DNA of 64,000 bases from Stappia sp. BW2 (lineage in GTDB: Bacteria > Pseudomonadota > Alphaproteobacteria > Rhizobiales > Stappiaceae): NCBI RefSeq assembly GCF_008107695.1, contig NZ_VIRG01000066.1:248001-312000 (forward strand), given 5' to 3'. A program made the translations under genes and the position numbers. This document shows positions 49,901-58,807 of the stretch, piece after piece. The notes under the pieces are model-generated. The model was not told the origin of the DNA. It ran no database searches and saw nothing but the letters and a program-made list of their open reading frames with translations. Position 1 is the first letter of the stretch; every line of letters starts with the position of its first letter.

Positions 49901-52463
49901 CTGCAGGGCCGCCTTCATCGACATCACCGTCGAAAGCCGGCTTCACGCCAATGCGCGGACCGTCGATGGCCACGGGCAGATCCAGATCCCGCTCCACGTA
50001 GCGGCCGCCGGCTTCCACGAGGCGCGCAATCAGCTCGCCGGTATAAAGCATGGTGGTCTCTGGAAGGTCGGGCATGAAGACGTCAAAGGTAAGTTTGCCG
50101 TCGTCGTCGGTCTTCAGGCCAGACGAAAGAGAGCCGCGCTGTGAATAGGCATCTGCATCGGCAATGCCGAACTGATACCCGGGATGAGCTTCAAGCGTCC
50201 GGATGGGACGTACGATGACATCACCCTCCAGCGTCTGGCCACTGGCCGGCGACCCGTAGAGATACTTGGCATCCAGGGAAACCGATGTCGGTCCGGTCCG
50301 GTTGAAGGCCTTGGCGTCGGTCTTGAGGTCAAAATCGACCCGCTCGGGCTGATAGTCTTCCACAAGGAAGGTCTGCTCGATCAGGGCCCGGCCTTTCGGG
50401 TCGGCAAAGACCTGCCAGGACCAGATGCCCTGTTGTGCAGACGCTGTCAGTGTCACGTCCTGAAGGTGGCCGCCGAGCCCGCCATCGTTCACGGTAAAGC
50501 GGGCGTGCTCAACCCCGTCGGGCCGGTTGAAGATGAAGGTGAGCGGAAAGTCTTCCTGCGCCGTTGCGCTTGCGTTGCGCAGCAGAGCCTGGGCGTGCAC
50601 GGTCTCGCCAGCCTTGTAGATGCCGCGATCCGTCCAGGCAAAAACATCGAGCGGACCTGGAGCCGCTCTGCCTTCGACACCGCGGTCGGAAAGATCGAAC
50701 GCAGGCTTGCGCAGGTCCAGGAAGGAATAGTCCCCCTCTGATGTTTCCGCCACCAGAATGCCGGGTGCCTGGCCGCCGCGGCCTCGGGTGAGACCGACTG
50801 GAAATTCGGCAAAACCTTCGGCGTTGCTGACGGCTTCACCCAGGATATCGTTGTTGACGGCCAGAAGGCGAACGTTCACGCCTTCCAGTGCCTTGGCACT
50901 CGTCAGAGAACGGATATTGGCCGCAATTCCGTTGTCGCCCGACAGGGCCGTCAAACCAAGATCCGACACCAGGAACCACTGGGTTGCCAATGTGCCCCAG
51001 CGGTTCTTCTGATCCAGCTTGGAGCGCGCCGTCATGGCGTAGACACCCGGTTCCAGCTCAATGCCGGTTTCGGAAATCGGTATGGCCGTGGTGATGTCCT
51101 GATTGAGGTCGTTGCCGGTCTCGACGATCCCGGTCCAGACCTTCTCGCCCAATTCGTCCTCGATCTGATCCGCCCGCCAATTGTCGAGCTGTCGCAGGAA
51201 GCGATTGTCACGCAGAATATCGGCGATGGAGCGGTTGCCGATGCGGTAGATAGAGGTCTCGACTTGCGAAGTGTTCACGGAGACGATGGGAATCGTGGGA
51301 TCACCGCCAGCGGGAAGAACATAGGAGCGGCTCAGAAAGCTCACGGACGGCGAGCGGTCCTTGACGTAGACAGTAAGGTCGGCGGTCTTTTCCAGTTTCT
51401 CGCCGTCGGCGGCCGGCAAGCCGCTGCGTGCTGTGATCTGGTAGCGGCCACCATGCTTGAGCCCATCGGCACAGATCTGGTTGCCTTCCGATTCGATGGC
51501 GAACGATCCCTCACCGCTAACGCTGACATATGGGCTCATGTCCTGGCCGAGCGGCAGCTTTTGCGAGAAGACCAGGCAGATACGCGGCGCCGCGCTGTCG
51601 GAATCAACCTCGTGATCGACGATCCGGAAGCCATGTTCCGCCACCAGATCCGCATACTGACGGCGAATACTGGGGTTTTCCTCTGCCGCCAGTGACGCCC
51701 GCAGGGCCTTGATTGCGGTCTTGTATTCGCTGCTCTGGACCAGCGAGCGGCCCAGCAGTTCCAGCGACAAAGCACGTTCCTGTGCACTTACCGAGCGCAG
51801 ATAGGCATTGATCGAGGCATATATCGCGTTCTTGCGCTTGGTTTCCCTATCACGCCAGCTCTCCGGATTCTGCAGCAGCAAGGCAGTGGTGAGCTGGGTC
51901 CAGGCGTCAAACTCGCCTGGTTCCAGCTTGATCAGCTGGAGGAAATCGGCTTCGGCGAGTGCACCGTTGCGCGCGCTGAGGGCAGCCTGCCCGCTTCGGC
52001 GCAACTGATCCGTCGTCTGACCGTTGGGGCGCACCGAATTTGCAATACTGAGGGAATAGGTCTGCGCACTTTCCAACTGGGACTTGGGAACAAAAACGAG
52101 CTCGGCCTTGCGATCCGCGCTCTGGTCGGCGCGCGGCGCCTTGACTTCAACGACACGGCCGGCGATCGCGCCCGCGAAGCTCTGCAGTTCGCCGTAGTCT
52201 GTTTTCAGGAAACACCATCCCGCAGAGGTGTTGAAAGTAAAGGCGCGGCATTGCTTGTCGCCAAGGCAGACGGACTTGCACCCGTCCAGATCGACATCCT
52301 TCACAGTGCGATAGTCACCACCGAAGAAATCGGCGTCATCGATGGTGACGACCCGGCGGTCCTGCGCACCAGCGGATGTGGCCACCATACCGGCCAGGCC
52401 TGTGGCTGCGACGGCCAGCAGTGCCGTCTTCGCAACTGTTTTGAAGCGATGTTTGAAATTCAT
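46956..52463 (-). CDS. Bacterial alpha-2-macroglobulin, exported, with PAN-like domain
   Basis: Large periplasmic protein of about 1835 residues. The signal peptide (FKTVAKTALLAVAATGLAGMV) ends at ATSAGAQ with no lipobox Cys, so it looks like a signal peptidase I substrate rather than the lipoprotein type. A Cys-rich PAN/Apple-like segment follows (LDGCKSVCLGDKQCRAFTF, WCFLKTDYG). Macroglobulin domains follow, then the alpha-2-macroglobulin thioester segment YGCTEQTTS (Cys1385, Gln near 1388) and the TED and receptor-binding-like C-terminal parts. Alpha-2-macroglobulins trap proteases, here probably protecting the cell wall machinery; the pbpC gene follows after 9 bases. Confidence 0.92.
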   Translation of the reverse strand: MNFKHRFKTVAKTALLAVAATGLAGMVATSAGAQDRRVVTIDDADFFGGDYRTVKDVDLDGCKSVCLGDKQCRAFTFNTSAGWCFLKTDYGELQSFAGAIAGRVVEVKAPRADQSADRKAELVFVPKSQLESAQTYSLSIANSVRPNGQTTDQLRRSGQAALSARNGALAEADFLQLIKLEPGEFDAWTQLTTALLLQNPESWRDRETKRKNAIYASINAYLRSVSAQERALSLELLGRSLVQSSEYKTAIKALRASLAAEENPSIRRQYADLVAEHGFRIVDHEVDSDSAAPRICLVFSQKLPLGQDMSPYVSVSGEGSFAIESEGNQICADGLKHGGRYQITARSGLPAADGEKLEKTADLTVYVKDRSPSVSFLSRSYVLPAGGDPTIPIVSVNTSQVETSIYRIGNRSIADILRDNRFLRQLDNWRADQIEDELGEKVWTGIVETGNDLNQDITTAIPISETGIELEPGVYAMTARSKLDQKNRWGTLATQWFLVSDLGLTALSGDNGIAANIRSLTSAKALEGVNVRLLAVNNDILGEAVSNAEGFAEFPVGLTRGRGGQAPGILVAETSEGDYSFLDLRKPAFDLSDRGVEGRAAPGPLDVFAWTDRGIYKAGETVHAQALLRNASATAQEDFPLTFIFNRPDGVEHARFTVNDGGLGGHLQDVTLTASAQQGIWSWQVFADPKGRALIEQTFLVEDYQPERVDFDLKTDAKAFNRTGPTSVSLDAKYLYGSPASGQTLEGDVIVRPIRTLEAHPGYQFGIADADAYSQRGSLSSGLKTDDDGKLTFDVFMPDLPETTMLYTGELIARLVEAGGRYVERDLDLPVAIDGPRIGVKPAFDGDVDEGGPADFSVIVIDEDGKEMDAADIGWTLSKVDRRYQWYRYDGNWSYEPITTTRRVATGKLQVTAGQPAQLSLPVEWGEYRLDVEGSGPLQTSTRVTFDAGWYSADASSDTPDYLDVGLDKTSYRPGDTAKLRLKPQMAGIAVINVVSGGLLASKTVEVAAEETEVDIPVSDDWGAGAYITASLYRPMDLEQKRMPSRAVGLSWLQVDPGDRVLDVELSAPNRILPETTLDVPVKLANLKGGEQAYLTVAAVDVGILNLTGFKTPDPEKWYFGQRRLGTDFRDLYGQLIDRMAGTRGRVRSGGDAAGMRLDAPPPDEEPLALFSGLVTVGDNGEATVSFDIPAFNGAVKLMAVAWTKDGVGSADQEVEVRSPVVMTASAPAFLAPGDQSRIALEIDNVDGPSGAYALDVSVADGLRLEGGSTDQSRTLDLENGKKALVLLAVSAEDKLTKSEIVASLTGPQGEVFVKRFSLEVEDNQPEIVRQSAFSLASGDSLSLDADTFDGLRADTVDITLSAGGAASIDVAGLLAALDRYPYGCTEQTTSRALPLLYLSEVAEAAGLGGDSAIRERVVKAIARILSNQSSSGDFGLWNSYGGGDTWLDAYVTDFLTRAREKGYLVPDLAFTSALDNLENRLAYSSDFQDGGEGVAYALYVLARNGRASMGDLRYYLDAKLQNFATPLAKAQVAAGLALYGERERATTGFRAALAALPKEAPQYYRDDYGSILRDSAGVTDYVVSASMDDNLKSEAIDFLKTAQANKPYRSTQDMAWLLLAANALNESAQDARISVRGEVTPGRLAWSLAGSEVADFPAEVKNNGDAATELLVSVAGQPLVPEPAGGKDYAIERTVYDLDGNPIDPTAVPVNTRLAVVVTVRALTDHPGRLMVVDRLPAGLVIDNPRLVRSGDLGGLSFLDTVDQPEHTAFYKDRFEVAVDQTRSSGKELTLAYLARAATPGDYSHPPASVEDMYRPDRRAITSTGRLVVLGPTR

Positions 52464-52620
52464 GGAAAGCCTTTGGGAAAAAAACGAAAAAACGAACATG
52501 GCCAATCCTCCGGGGCCCATAGTTTGCCCTATCAAGGCACTGGAACGTGACAAGGACAAGGCAAAAAAGATTTTAGAGTGAACTCTGCTTACGCTAGGAG
52601 ACTTGGGTAGCCCCGAGAGC

Positions 52621-53262
52621 TTAACCGATCCTGCCGACCAGTTCCTCGATCAGCAATGCAACTTCCTGGGCTGCCTTGCTGGACGGCGCGTCCTCGGTCA
52701 CGGCGTACCCTCTGCCCATTGCTGCGGCAAAAACGGTGCGGTTGCCCAAGCGTGCATTGAGCGCGTCATAGCCGGAGGCTGCAATGGCATCGGCCATTTC
52801 GCCGGTCAGGGATGCACGAGGCGGCACGCGATTCAGCACCAGCAGTGCCGGCGTATCTTCACGCGTCGCCATCTCGACGGTCTGCGCCGTCGCCCACAGG
52901 TCGACCGGCGTCGGCTGGATCGGCACAATCACGAAGTCCGCAGCGTCGATCGCCGGCTTGGCATCGCTGTCAATCTTGGGAGGTGTATCGATAACCACGT
53001 AGCCATGCGACTTGGCGAGCGAACGGGCCTCGCGCCTTGCTCCCCACCCGGAGGCGGTTCGGAATTCAAGACCGGTATTGTCTTCGCCCAGGTTTTCTTC
53101 CCGCGCCTCGAACCAGGTTCCCAGTGAGCCCTGCGGATCCACGTCGAGGATCGCCACCGGTTCTCCAGACTGTTTGGCAAGTGCGACGGCAAGGTGGGCT
53201 GCAAGGGTTGTTTTCCCTGACCCGCCTTTTTGCTGTGCAACAGTCAATATCCGCCCGGACAT
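52621..53262 (-). CDS. Orphan ParA/MinD-family ATPase
   Basis: A 213-residue P-loop ATPase of the ParA/SIMIBI type. The deviant Walker A KGGSGKTTLAAHLA is at about 12-25, the switch ILDVDPQGSLGTW (about 38-50) and the Walker-like VVIDTPPKIDSDAK (about 90-103). Lack of a helix-turn-helix domain makes this a short ParA form. No parB or parS-like partner is adjacent, and the neighbours are an alpha-2-macroglobulin gene and a divergent GGDEF gene, so it may position something other than a chromosome. Function unknown. Confidence 0.9.
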   Translation of the reverse strand: MSGRILTVAQQKGGSGKTTLAAHLAVALAKQSGEPVAILDVDPQGSLGTWFEAREENLGEDNTGLEFRTASGWGARREARSLAKSHGYVVIDTPPKIDSDAKPAIDAADFVIVPIQPTPVDLWATAQTVEMATREDTPALLVLNRVPPRASLTGEMADAIAASGYDALNARLGNRTVFAAAMGRGYAVTEDAPSSKAAQEVALLIEELVGRIG

Positions 53263-53426
53263 GCGTAACCCTCCAGAATTTCGCCAATATATAGCGCCGT
53301 TGATTTTCGCAACGCAACAAATCTATGGCTTATCCCAATGAATTTCCGCTACGTTAAAAAAATATACCTATGATACCCCGTGATAATTTTTAGAACCTAC
53401 CGTTGTAGGAGGCGCATCTGAAGGAT

Positions 53427-55051
53427 TTGCAAGAGCGAAGCTGGGCCCTGCGATGGCGTAATCCGGCGTTTTGCAAACGCCTTTTGTACAACGCGCTGCA
53501 GCGGGACCCGACGCCAGATCCCGGCAACCGTCCGCTTCAGTTCAATCTTTCCTGGCTGGAACGCTGGTCCGGCCATTTTCATGCGGCGACAAGGCTGGCC
53601 GACAAGGCCTTTTCCATGATGGATCAAAAGCAGGATCCGCAAGGCTGGTCCAAGCTTCTGGTGATCAAGTCCGTCTGCGTCTACAGCCTTGGTGAACTCA
53701 GCAAGGCCGATGCCATCCTGGGTGAAAGTCTGGAGATCCTGGGCGCCGAAGCCCATGGCCGTGCCGGCATCGAAGCGCTCACCGTGCTCGCGAACATGTG
53801 CGCCTACCATCATGACTACGAGAAGGCACTCTCCAAGCTACAGGAAGCCATGGCCATCGCCGACCGGCTGAACCTTGTTTATGAGCGCTCGCATATTCTG
53901 CAAACCTTGTCGCGTATCGAATTGCGCTGCGGCACTGTTGAAGCTGCCATCGACGCGGCAAAGGCCTGCCTGGCAGTTGCGCTCAAGCATCGCAACGCTG
54001 TCAATCTGCCTTACGCTTACGAGGTTCTGGGGGCCGCACTGGTGAAAGCCGGTGAGCTGGAAGAGGCCCGCACGCTCGCCGCCAAGGGGCTGGTCGCTGC
54101 TCAGTTCAGCCAGGACCGTCGGGTCGCCTGTCACCTGCATTACGTGCTGGGATTGAGCCTTTTCGAGGAGCAGCGTTTTCATGAGGCGCAAGCCGAACTG
54201 GAAAGCGGCCTTCTGATTGCCGCCGAAGCCAACTATCACCACTGGACGCGCAATTTCTACCTGAAGCTATCACATACTCATGAAGCTCTGGAAGATCACC
54301 GCAACGCACTCGGGTACCTGAAAGCCTATGTGACACTTCAGCAGAAGATGTTCACCGAGGAAACGGAACGCCAAAGCAACGACTTCCGGAACCGGTTGGA
54401 ATTCCGGCTGGCGCACAGCAAGGCCGATTATGAACGGGAACTGCGCACCAGAACCGAAACACTGAACGCGGAATTGCGGGATGCCAACGCCAGCTTGCGG
54501 GACCTTAACGCCCGGATCGAGTTCAATGCCCTGCACGATGCGCTGACAGGTGTCGGCAACCGCCGGATTATGTCGAAGTTCTTCGAACCGGCCTAGCGCC
54601 GGGCGTCAGGGTCGCCGCCGTTCTGATCGATCTCGACCGGTTCAAAAGCGTCAACGATCATTACGGACACTCGGTCGGAGATCAGGTCATCCAGACGATC
54701 GCCAGTCGGTTGTCGGCTCTGCTGCACAAGGACGAAACGCTTGTCCGGATGGGCGGCGACGAGTTTCTTGTCCTGTCGACGCGACGCACAGAAGCCGACA
54801 GTCTATCGGTCCTCGCCGAAAGAATCGTCCACAAGATCAACCTGCCGATTCCGATCGACGGCGCCGAGGACAGGACAGTCGGTGCGAGCGTTGGTATCGC
54901 GGTTCTGCCCAATGGACCTGATCTGGAATACGAGCTCCTGAGAAGCGCGGATGAAGCCATGTATCAGGCAAAGAAAACAGGCCGGAACAGAAGCTGCCTC
55001 CATTCCAGCCTGACTGTTTCCCTGCCTCAGGGCGCTGAAGCCAGGGTGTGA
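53427..55051 (+). pseudogene. TPR-GGDEF diguanylate cyclase, broken by a frameshift
   Basis: The first frame (53427-54596, 389 residues) has a TPR-rich N-terminal part (about 60-300, e.g. EALTVLANMCAYHHDYEKAL), a coiled coil (about 318-370) and the start of the GGDEF domain (FNALHDALTGVGNRRIMSKFF), then stops at TAG 54594-54596. A second frame (codons begin one base earlier) continues from about 54590 as GLAPGVRVAAVLIDLDRFK and the intact active site LVRMGGDEFLVL, to TGA at 55049. A one-base change near 54570-54593 would join them. Without repair no cyclase can form. No slippery sequence is evident. The start is TTG at 53427 with AAGGA upstream, and is not certain. c-di-GMP synthesis is therefore doubtful here. 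Confidence 0.82.
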
Positions 55052-55102
55052 ACTCATACTTGAAACCCGGTTCCGGCAAGAGCGCGCAAAATTCGCTCTC
55101 CG

Positions 55103-56302
55103 CTATTTGCCCCCAAGCACCGAATAGACATTCCAGGACGGGCGGCCCGTCACCGGCAGGCCGTGGCGCGCCTCCGCCTTGCGGATGCCTTCACGCGTGG
55201 CCGGGCCGACCTTGCCATCCGGCTCGCCGACATTGAAGCCATTGCGATTGAGGAGCTTCTGCAGTTCCACACGCTGCGCACGGGAAAGGCCCGGGTTATC
55301 CGTTGGCCACGGCGTCTTGAACGGCTCGCCTCCGGAAACGAGTTCCGACAACAGCGCAATCGCCAGACCGTAGGAGGTCGACGCGTTGTAGGACCGCAGC
55401 GCCCGGAAGTTGCGCGTCACCAGAAAAGACGGACCGCCCGCGCCCGCGGGCTGGATCAGGGCCGCGTCCAGTTTGCCGGAAAGGGCGCTGCCATCGATAT
55501 TGGTGAAGCCGCGTTTGCCCCAGGTCGACAGGGAGGAATAGTTCTTCCGGCCGGACGGGCCGCTGTAGCTCTTGGGAGCCTTGACTTCATACCCCCAGGG
55601 CCGGCTGTTCCGCCATCCGGCGTTCTTCAGGAAGTTCGCCGTTGACGCCAACGCGTCGGGGACGGAGTTCACCAGATCCTTGCGGCCATCGCCGTCGAAA
55701 TCGACGGCAAGGCTGTTGTAGGTACTCGGCATGAACTGGGTTTGACCGAAGGCCCCTGCCCACGAGCCGACAAAATCCTTGGCTGGAACATCGCCACGCG
55801 AGGCAATCTGCATGGTCTTGATCAGCTCGCCCCGAAAATACTTCTGGCGCCGCTTGCCGGCGCACGCCAGATTGGCCAGCGCGTGCGGGGTATAGAAATC
55901 GCCCCGGAAATTACCGTAGTCACTCTCAATCCCCCAGACCGCCAGCACCACATGCCGGTCGACCCCGTATCGCTTTTCGATGGAAGAGAGCGTTCGGCTG
56001 TGCTTCTTCAGATTGGCCTTGCCGTCCTGGATCCGCTGTGTGTCGACCAGAAAGGCCATGTAGTCCCAGATTTCGGTCTTGTGCTCGGGCTGGGACGTCG
56101 AGAAGCGAATGACTTTCTCGTCAAAGGTTGCGCCCGACAACATGCGCTCGGCGATTTCCGGACGGACACCGGCAGCAACCGCCTGCTTCTTCAATGAAGC
56201 CACACAGCTTTCGATGGCAAAGGCCGATCCTGTCATGGCCATCATCGACAGACCGGTTCCGAACGCAACATTTACCAGATGATTTCGCATGCCCTGACGC
56301 AC
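55103..56302 (-). CDS. Lytic murein transglycosylase with PG-binding domain
   Basis: Periplasmic enzyme of 399 residues that cleaves the glycan strands of peptidoglycan. The signal peptide (LVNVAFGTGLSMMAMTGSAFA) is followed by an MltB-type SLT domain (ERYGVDRHVVLAVWGIESDYGNF with catalytic Glu about 126; GAFGQTQFMPSTYNSLAVDF) and a C-terminal PG_binding_1 domain (VELQKLLNRNGFNVGEPDGKVGPATREGI). Convergent with the broken GGDEF gene at 51 bases. Confidence 0.92.
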   Translation of the reverse strand: MRQGMRNHLVNVAFGTGLSMMAMTGSAFAIESCVASLKKQAVAAGVRPEIAERMLSGATFDEKVIRFSTSQPEHKTEIWDYMAFLVDTQRIQDGKANLKKHSRTLSSIEKRYGVDRHVVLAVWGIESDYGNFRGDFYTPHALANLACAGKRRQKYFRGELIKTMQIASRGDVPAKDFVGSWAGAFGQTQFMPSTYNSLAVDFDGDGRKDLVNSVPDALASTANFLKNAGWRNSRPWGYEVKAPKSYSGPSGRKNYSSLSTWGKRGFTNIDGSALSGKLDAALIQPAGAGGPSFLVTRNFRALRSYNASTSYGLAIALLSELVSGGEPFKTPWPTDNPGLSRAQRVELQKLLNRNGFNVGEPDGKVGPATREGIRKAEARHGLPVTGRPSWNVYSVLGGK

Positions 56303-56448
56303 AGGCCCCTCCGCAGCTTCGAAACGATTTGCCGAACGCTGACACGCTAGCGCGACATAAATACGGCAAAAAGAGGGTAGCTGAAGTTATCAAGACAAAC
56401 CCGCCGCCACTGCCGCGCCGAGTCATCCCTTTTTCCGGTCGGAAGGCC

Positions 56449-57783
56449 TTATTTTCCTTCAATCAGCTTCCGGCGCAACCAGCCAGACGCCTGGTCCATC
56501 ATTATCACCACGACGATGGTCAGGATGATGATGTAGCTGGTATTTTCCCAATCGCGCGAGGTCTTCATGGTTTCGACCAGCAAGAGGCCGATGCCCCCTG
56601 CCCCGAGTGCGCCAATGACCGTGGCCGACCGGGTGTTGGATTCCAGGTAATAAAGCACCTGGGACACGAAAACAGGCAGGATCTGCGGGATCACCCCGTA
56701 GCGATACCGCTGGATCTGGTTGGCGCCGGTCGCCCTCACGCCCTCGACCTGCTTGTTGTCGATGTTCTCCAGTGCTTCGGAAAACAGCTTGCCGAGCGAA
56801 CCGGTGTCGGTGAAGGCAATTGCCAGCGCCCCGGTCAGCGGTCCGAGGCCGAACGCGCGAATGAAGATCAGCGACCAGATCAGCATGTCGATGCCGCGCA
56901 GGAAGTCGAAGAGACGACGGGTTCCGAACCGAAACAGTTTCGACGGCGTGAAATTGCGCGCGACCAGAAATGCCAGCGGCAGACCGAAGAACGCGGCCGT
57001 CAGCGTGCCGAGCACTGCCATCATGATGGTCTCGAACAAGGCGGTGAAGACCTTGCCGTGCTGCCAATCGGGGTTCTTCAGGAACTCGTTGACGATGAAC
57101 CAGAGGTTCGATGTGTCCGGGTCCATGCGATCCGCGCTCAACGCCAGCGCATAAAGCTGGCTGAAGGACATGCCGTAGAGCGGCGAGCGGAACGGGAACC
57201 AGAAATTCTCCCAGCCACCGAAGTAGTTGTGAACCTCGATCTTCGTCTTTGTGATCTGCAGGCGCCGGTCAAGCGTCGGACGAACGTCGAGTTTGCGCGG
57301 ATTGTCCTTGATCCAGTCCGGAACCGGCCCGTCCGGCAGAACGGTGTCGACACCCTTGGCAGTCGCGGTGCCTTTGACCACGCCGTAGCCGGGAATCGTG
57401 AACAGGGCCGTCTTGCCGTCAATCTCGACCTGGTAACCGTCCCCGAGATCGACCACGCCGTTTTCGCCGTCGATCTGCACCCACTTCGGCAACTTCGCAT
57501 TGTCGTATGTCGCGGTGCGCTCGCCTTCTATGGCGACCTTAAAGTCGTTATGCCGAAAATCCTTTGTGACATGAACCTTGTAGGCAACGGAATCGGTTGC
57601 CAGAATCAAGGCCCGCTCCGGCTGGGCACGGGAGAGCAGTTCCGGCACGCCGAAAGCAAACCACGTGTAGACGAGATATGTGAGGACTGCGAGCGGTAGA
57701 GCCACTGTAATCAGCGCCCGCCGGCGGACCTGGCCCCAGACCAATGCCTGGGTGACGGGTGTTTCGAGCGTATCGACGGTCAT
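56449..57783 (-). CDS. phnE: Phosphonate/phosphate ABC transporter permease PhnE, large form
   Basis: Permease subunit of a binding-protein-dependent transporter. The 444-residue protein has one helix near the N terminus (LITVALPLAVLTYLVYTWF), then a hydrophilic insert of about 190 residues, then six further helices with the permease EAA-like loop (ALENIDNKQVEGVRATGANQIQ). The large insert is unlike the 282-residue partner encoded just upstream. The ATG at 57783 follows GAGGGA. It lies 11 bases after the stop of the upstream permease gene. Sinorhizobium PhoT is similarly long, from memory. Confidence 0.9.
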   Translation of the reverse strand: MTVDTLETPVTQALVWGQVRRRALITVALPLAVLTYLVYTWFAFGVPELLSRAQPERALILATDSVAYKVHVTKDFRHNDFKVAIEGERTATYDNAKLPKWVQIDGENGVVDLGDGYQVEIDGKTALFTIPGYGVVKGTATAKGVDTVLPDGPVPDWIKDNPRKLDVRPTLDRRLQITKTKIEVHNYFGGWENFWFPFRSPLYGMSFSQLYALALSADRMDPDTSNLWFIVNEFLKNPDWQHGKVFTALFETIMMAVLGTLTAAFFGLPLAFLVARNFTPSKLFRFGTRRLFDFLRGIDMLIWSLIFIRAFGLGPLTGALAIAFTDTGSLGKLFSEALENIDNKQVEGVRATGANQIQRYRYGVIPQILPVFVSQVLYYLESNTRSATVIGALGAGGIGLLLVETMKTSRDWENTSYIIILTIVVVIMMDQASGWLRRKLIEGK

Positions 57784-57794
57784 GAGATTTTCCC

Positions 57795-58643
57795 TCAATG
57801 CGCCCGGCCGGAGCCGACCAGCTTGCCGCGCAGGTAGGACGAAAGCTGGTCGATGGCCATGATGGTTATGAACAGAAGGACGAAGATCGCGGCGGTTTCA
57901 TCGCCCGCGCCCTTGCCCCAGCCGATGGTGCGACGCAGCTCCTGACCGATACCACCGGCACCGACGAAGCCGAGGATGGCCGAAGCGCGCACGTTGATTT
58001 CCAGGCGCAGCAGAAAATAGCTCAGATAGTTCGGCGCGACCTGGGGCAGCACGGCAAACCGGATGCGCTGCAACCAGCTGGCCCCGCAGGCCGACAGGCC
58101 CTCGATGGGCTTGCGGTCGATGTTCTCGTTCACTTCGGAGAAAAGTTTGCCGAGCGCCCCGGCCGTGTGAAAGGCAACCGCAATCATGGCCGGCACCGGA
58201 CTGGACCCGAGCACGAAGATCAGGAACAGGGCGATGATCAGTTCGGGAAAGGCGCGCGTAATGTCCATGATGCGGCGGACCACCGGGATCAACGGTCCCC
58301 AGCTATCGACATTTCGTGTGGAGGCCATGGCCAGCACCACCGCCATTGTACCGCCCAGAAGGGTCGCGACCGCGGCAATGTTCAAGGTTTCCATCATGGC
58401 CGGCACAAACTGCAACACCAGCGAGAAAAAGGCCGGTCCGGCATCAAAGGCTTCAACGACGATTTCGCCCGGATAGTCGAAGAACTTCGACAGGCCCTGA
58501 ATGAACCCGCCGGAGTTCATGGCATTGGATTTTGAATATCCGGAGACCAGAACCGCGACGACCAGCAGCAGCCCTATCATTGAATAGAGCTGGCGGCGTT
58601 TGCGCATGGACAGGATTTCCTGCTCGAGTGCGGCAACAGCCAT
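57795..58643 (-). CDS. phnE: Phosphonate/phosphate ABC transporter permease PhnE, short form
   Basis: Permease subunit of 282 residues with six predicted helices. The PhnE-like start (KRRQLYSMIGLLLVVAVLVSG) is followed by the cytoplasmic loop signature SEVNENIDRKPIEGLSACGASWLQRIRF. It should pair with the large PhnE to form the transmembrane channel. The start ATG at 58643 lies 164 bases after the phnD stop. The rest of the operon is phnC and phnD on the same strand. Confidence 0.92.
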   Translation of the reverse strand: MAVAALEQEILSMRKRRQLYSMIGLLLVVAVLVSGYSKSNAMNSGGFIQGLSKFFDYPGEIVVEAFDAGPAFFSLVLQFVPAMMETLNIAAVATLLGGTMAVVLAMASTRNVDSWGPLIPVVRRIMDITRAFPELIIALFLIFVLGSSPVPAMIAVAFHTAGALGKLFSEVNENIDRKPIEGLSACGASWLQRIRFAVLPQVAPNYLSYFLLRLEINVRASAILGFVGAGGIGQELRRTIGWGKGAGDETAAIFVLLFITIMAIDQLSSYLRGKLVGSGRAH

Positions 58644-58807
58644 TGTTTGGAACCTTTACTTGATGCTCGCTTCATCCGGAGCGGAGTGGCGTTGCAGGCT
58701 TCATCCTTCCGAAGCCAGGCTCTTCGAGCGGCGTTGAGGCCGGTTGCCGACCCCCAAGGGCAATACGCGGGCCAGAAGCCGGCCCGCGCAAAGTTCGAAG
58801 CTGGCGA

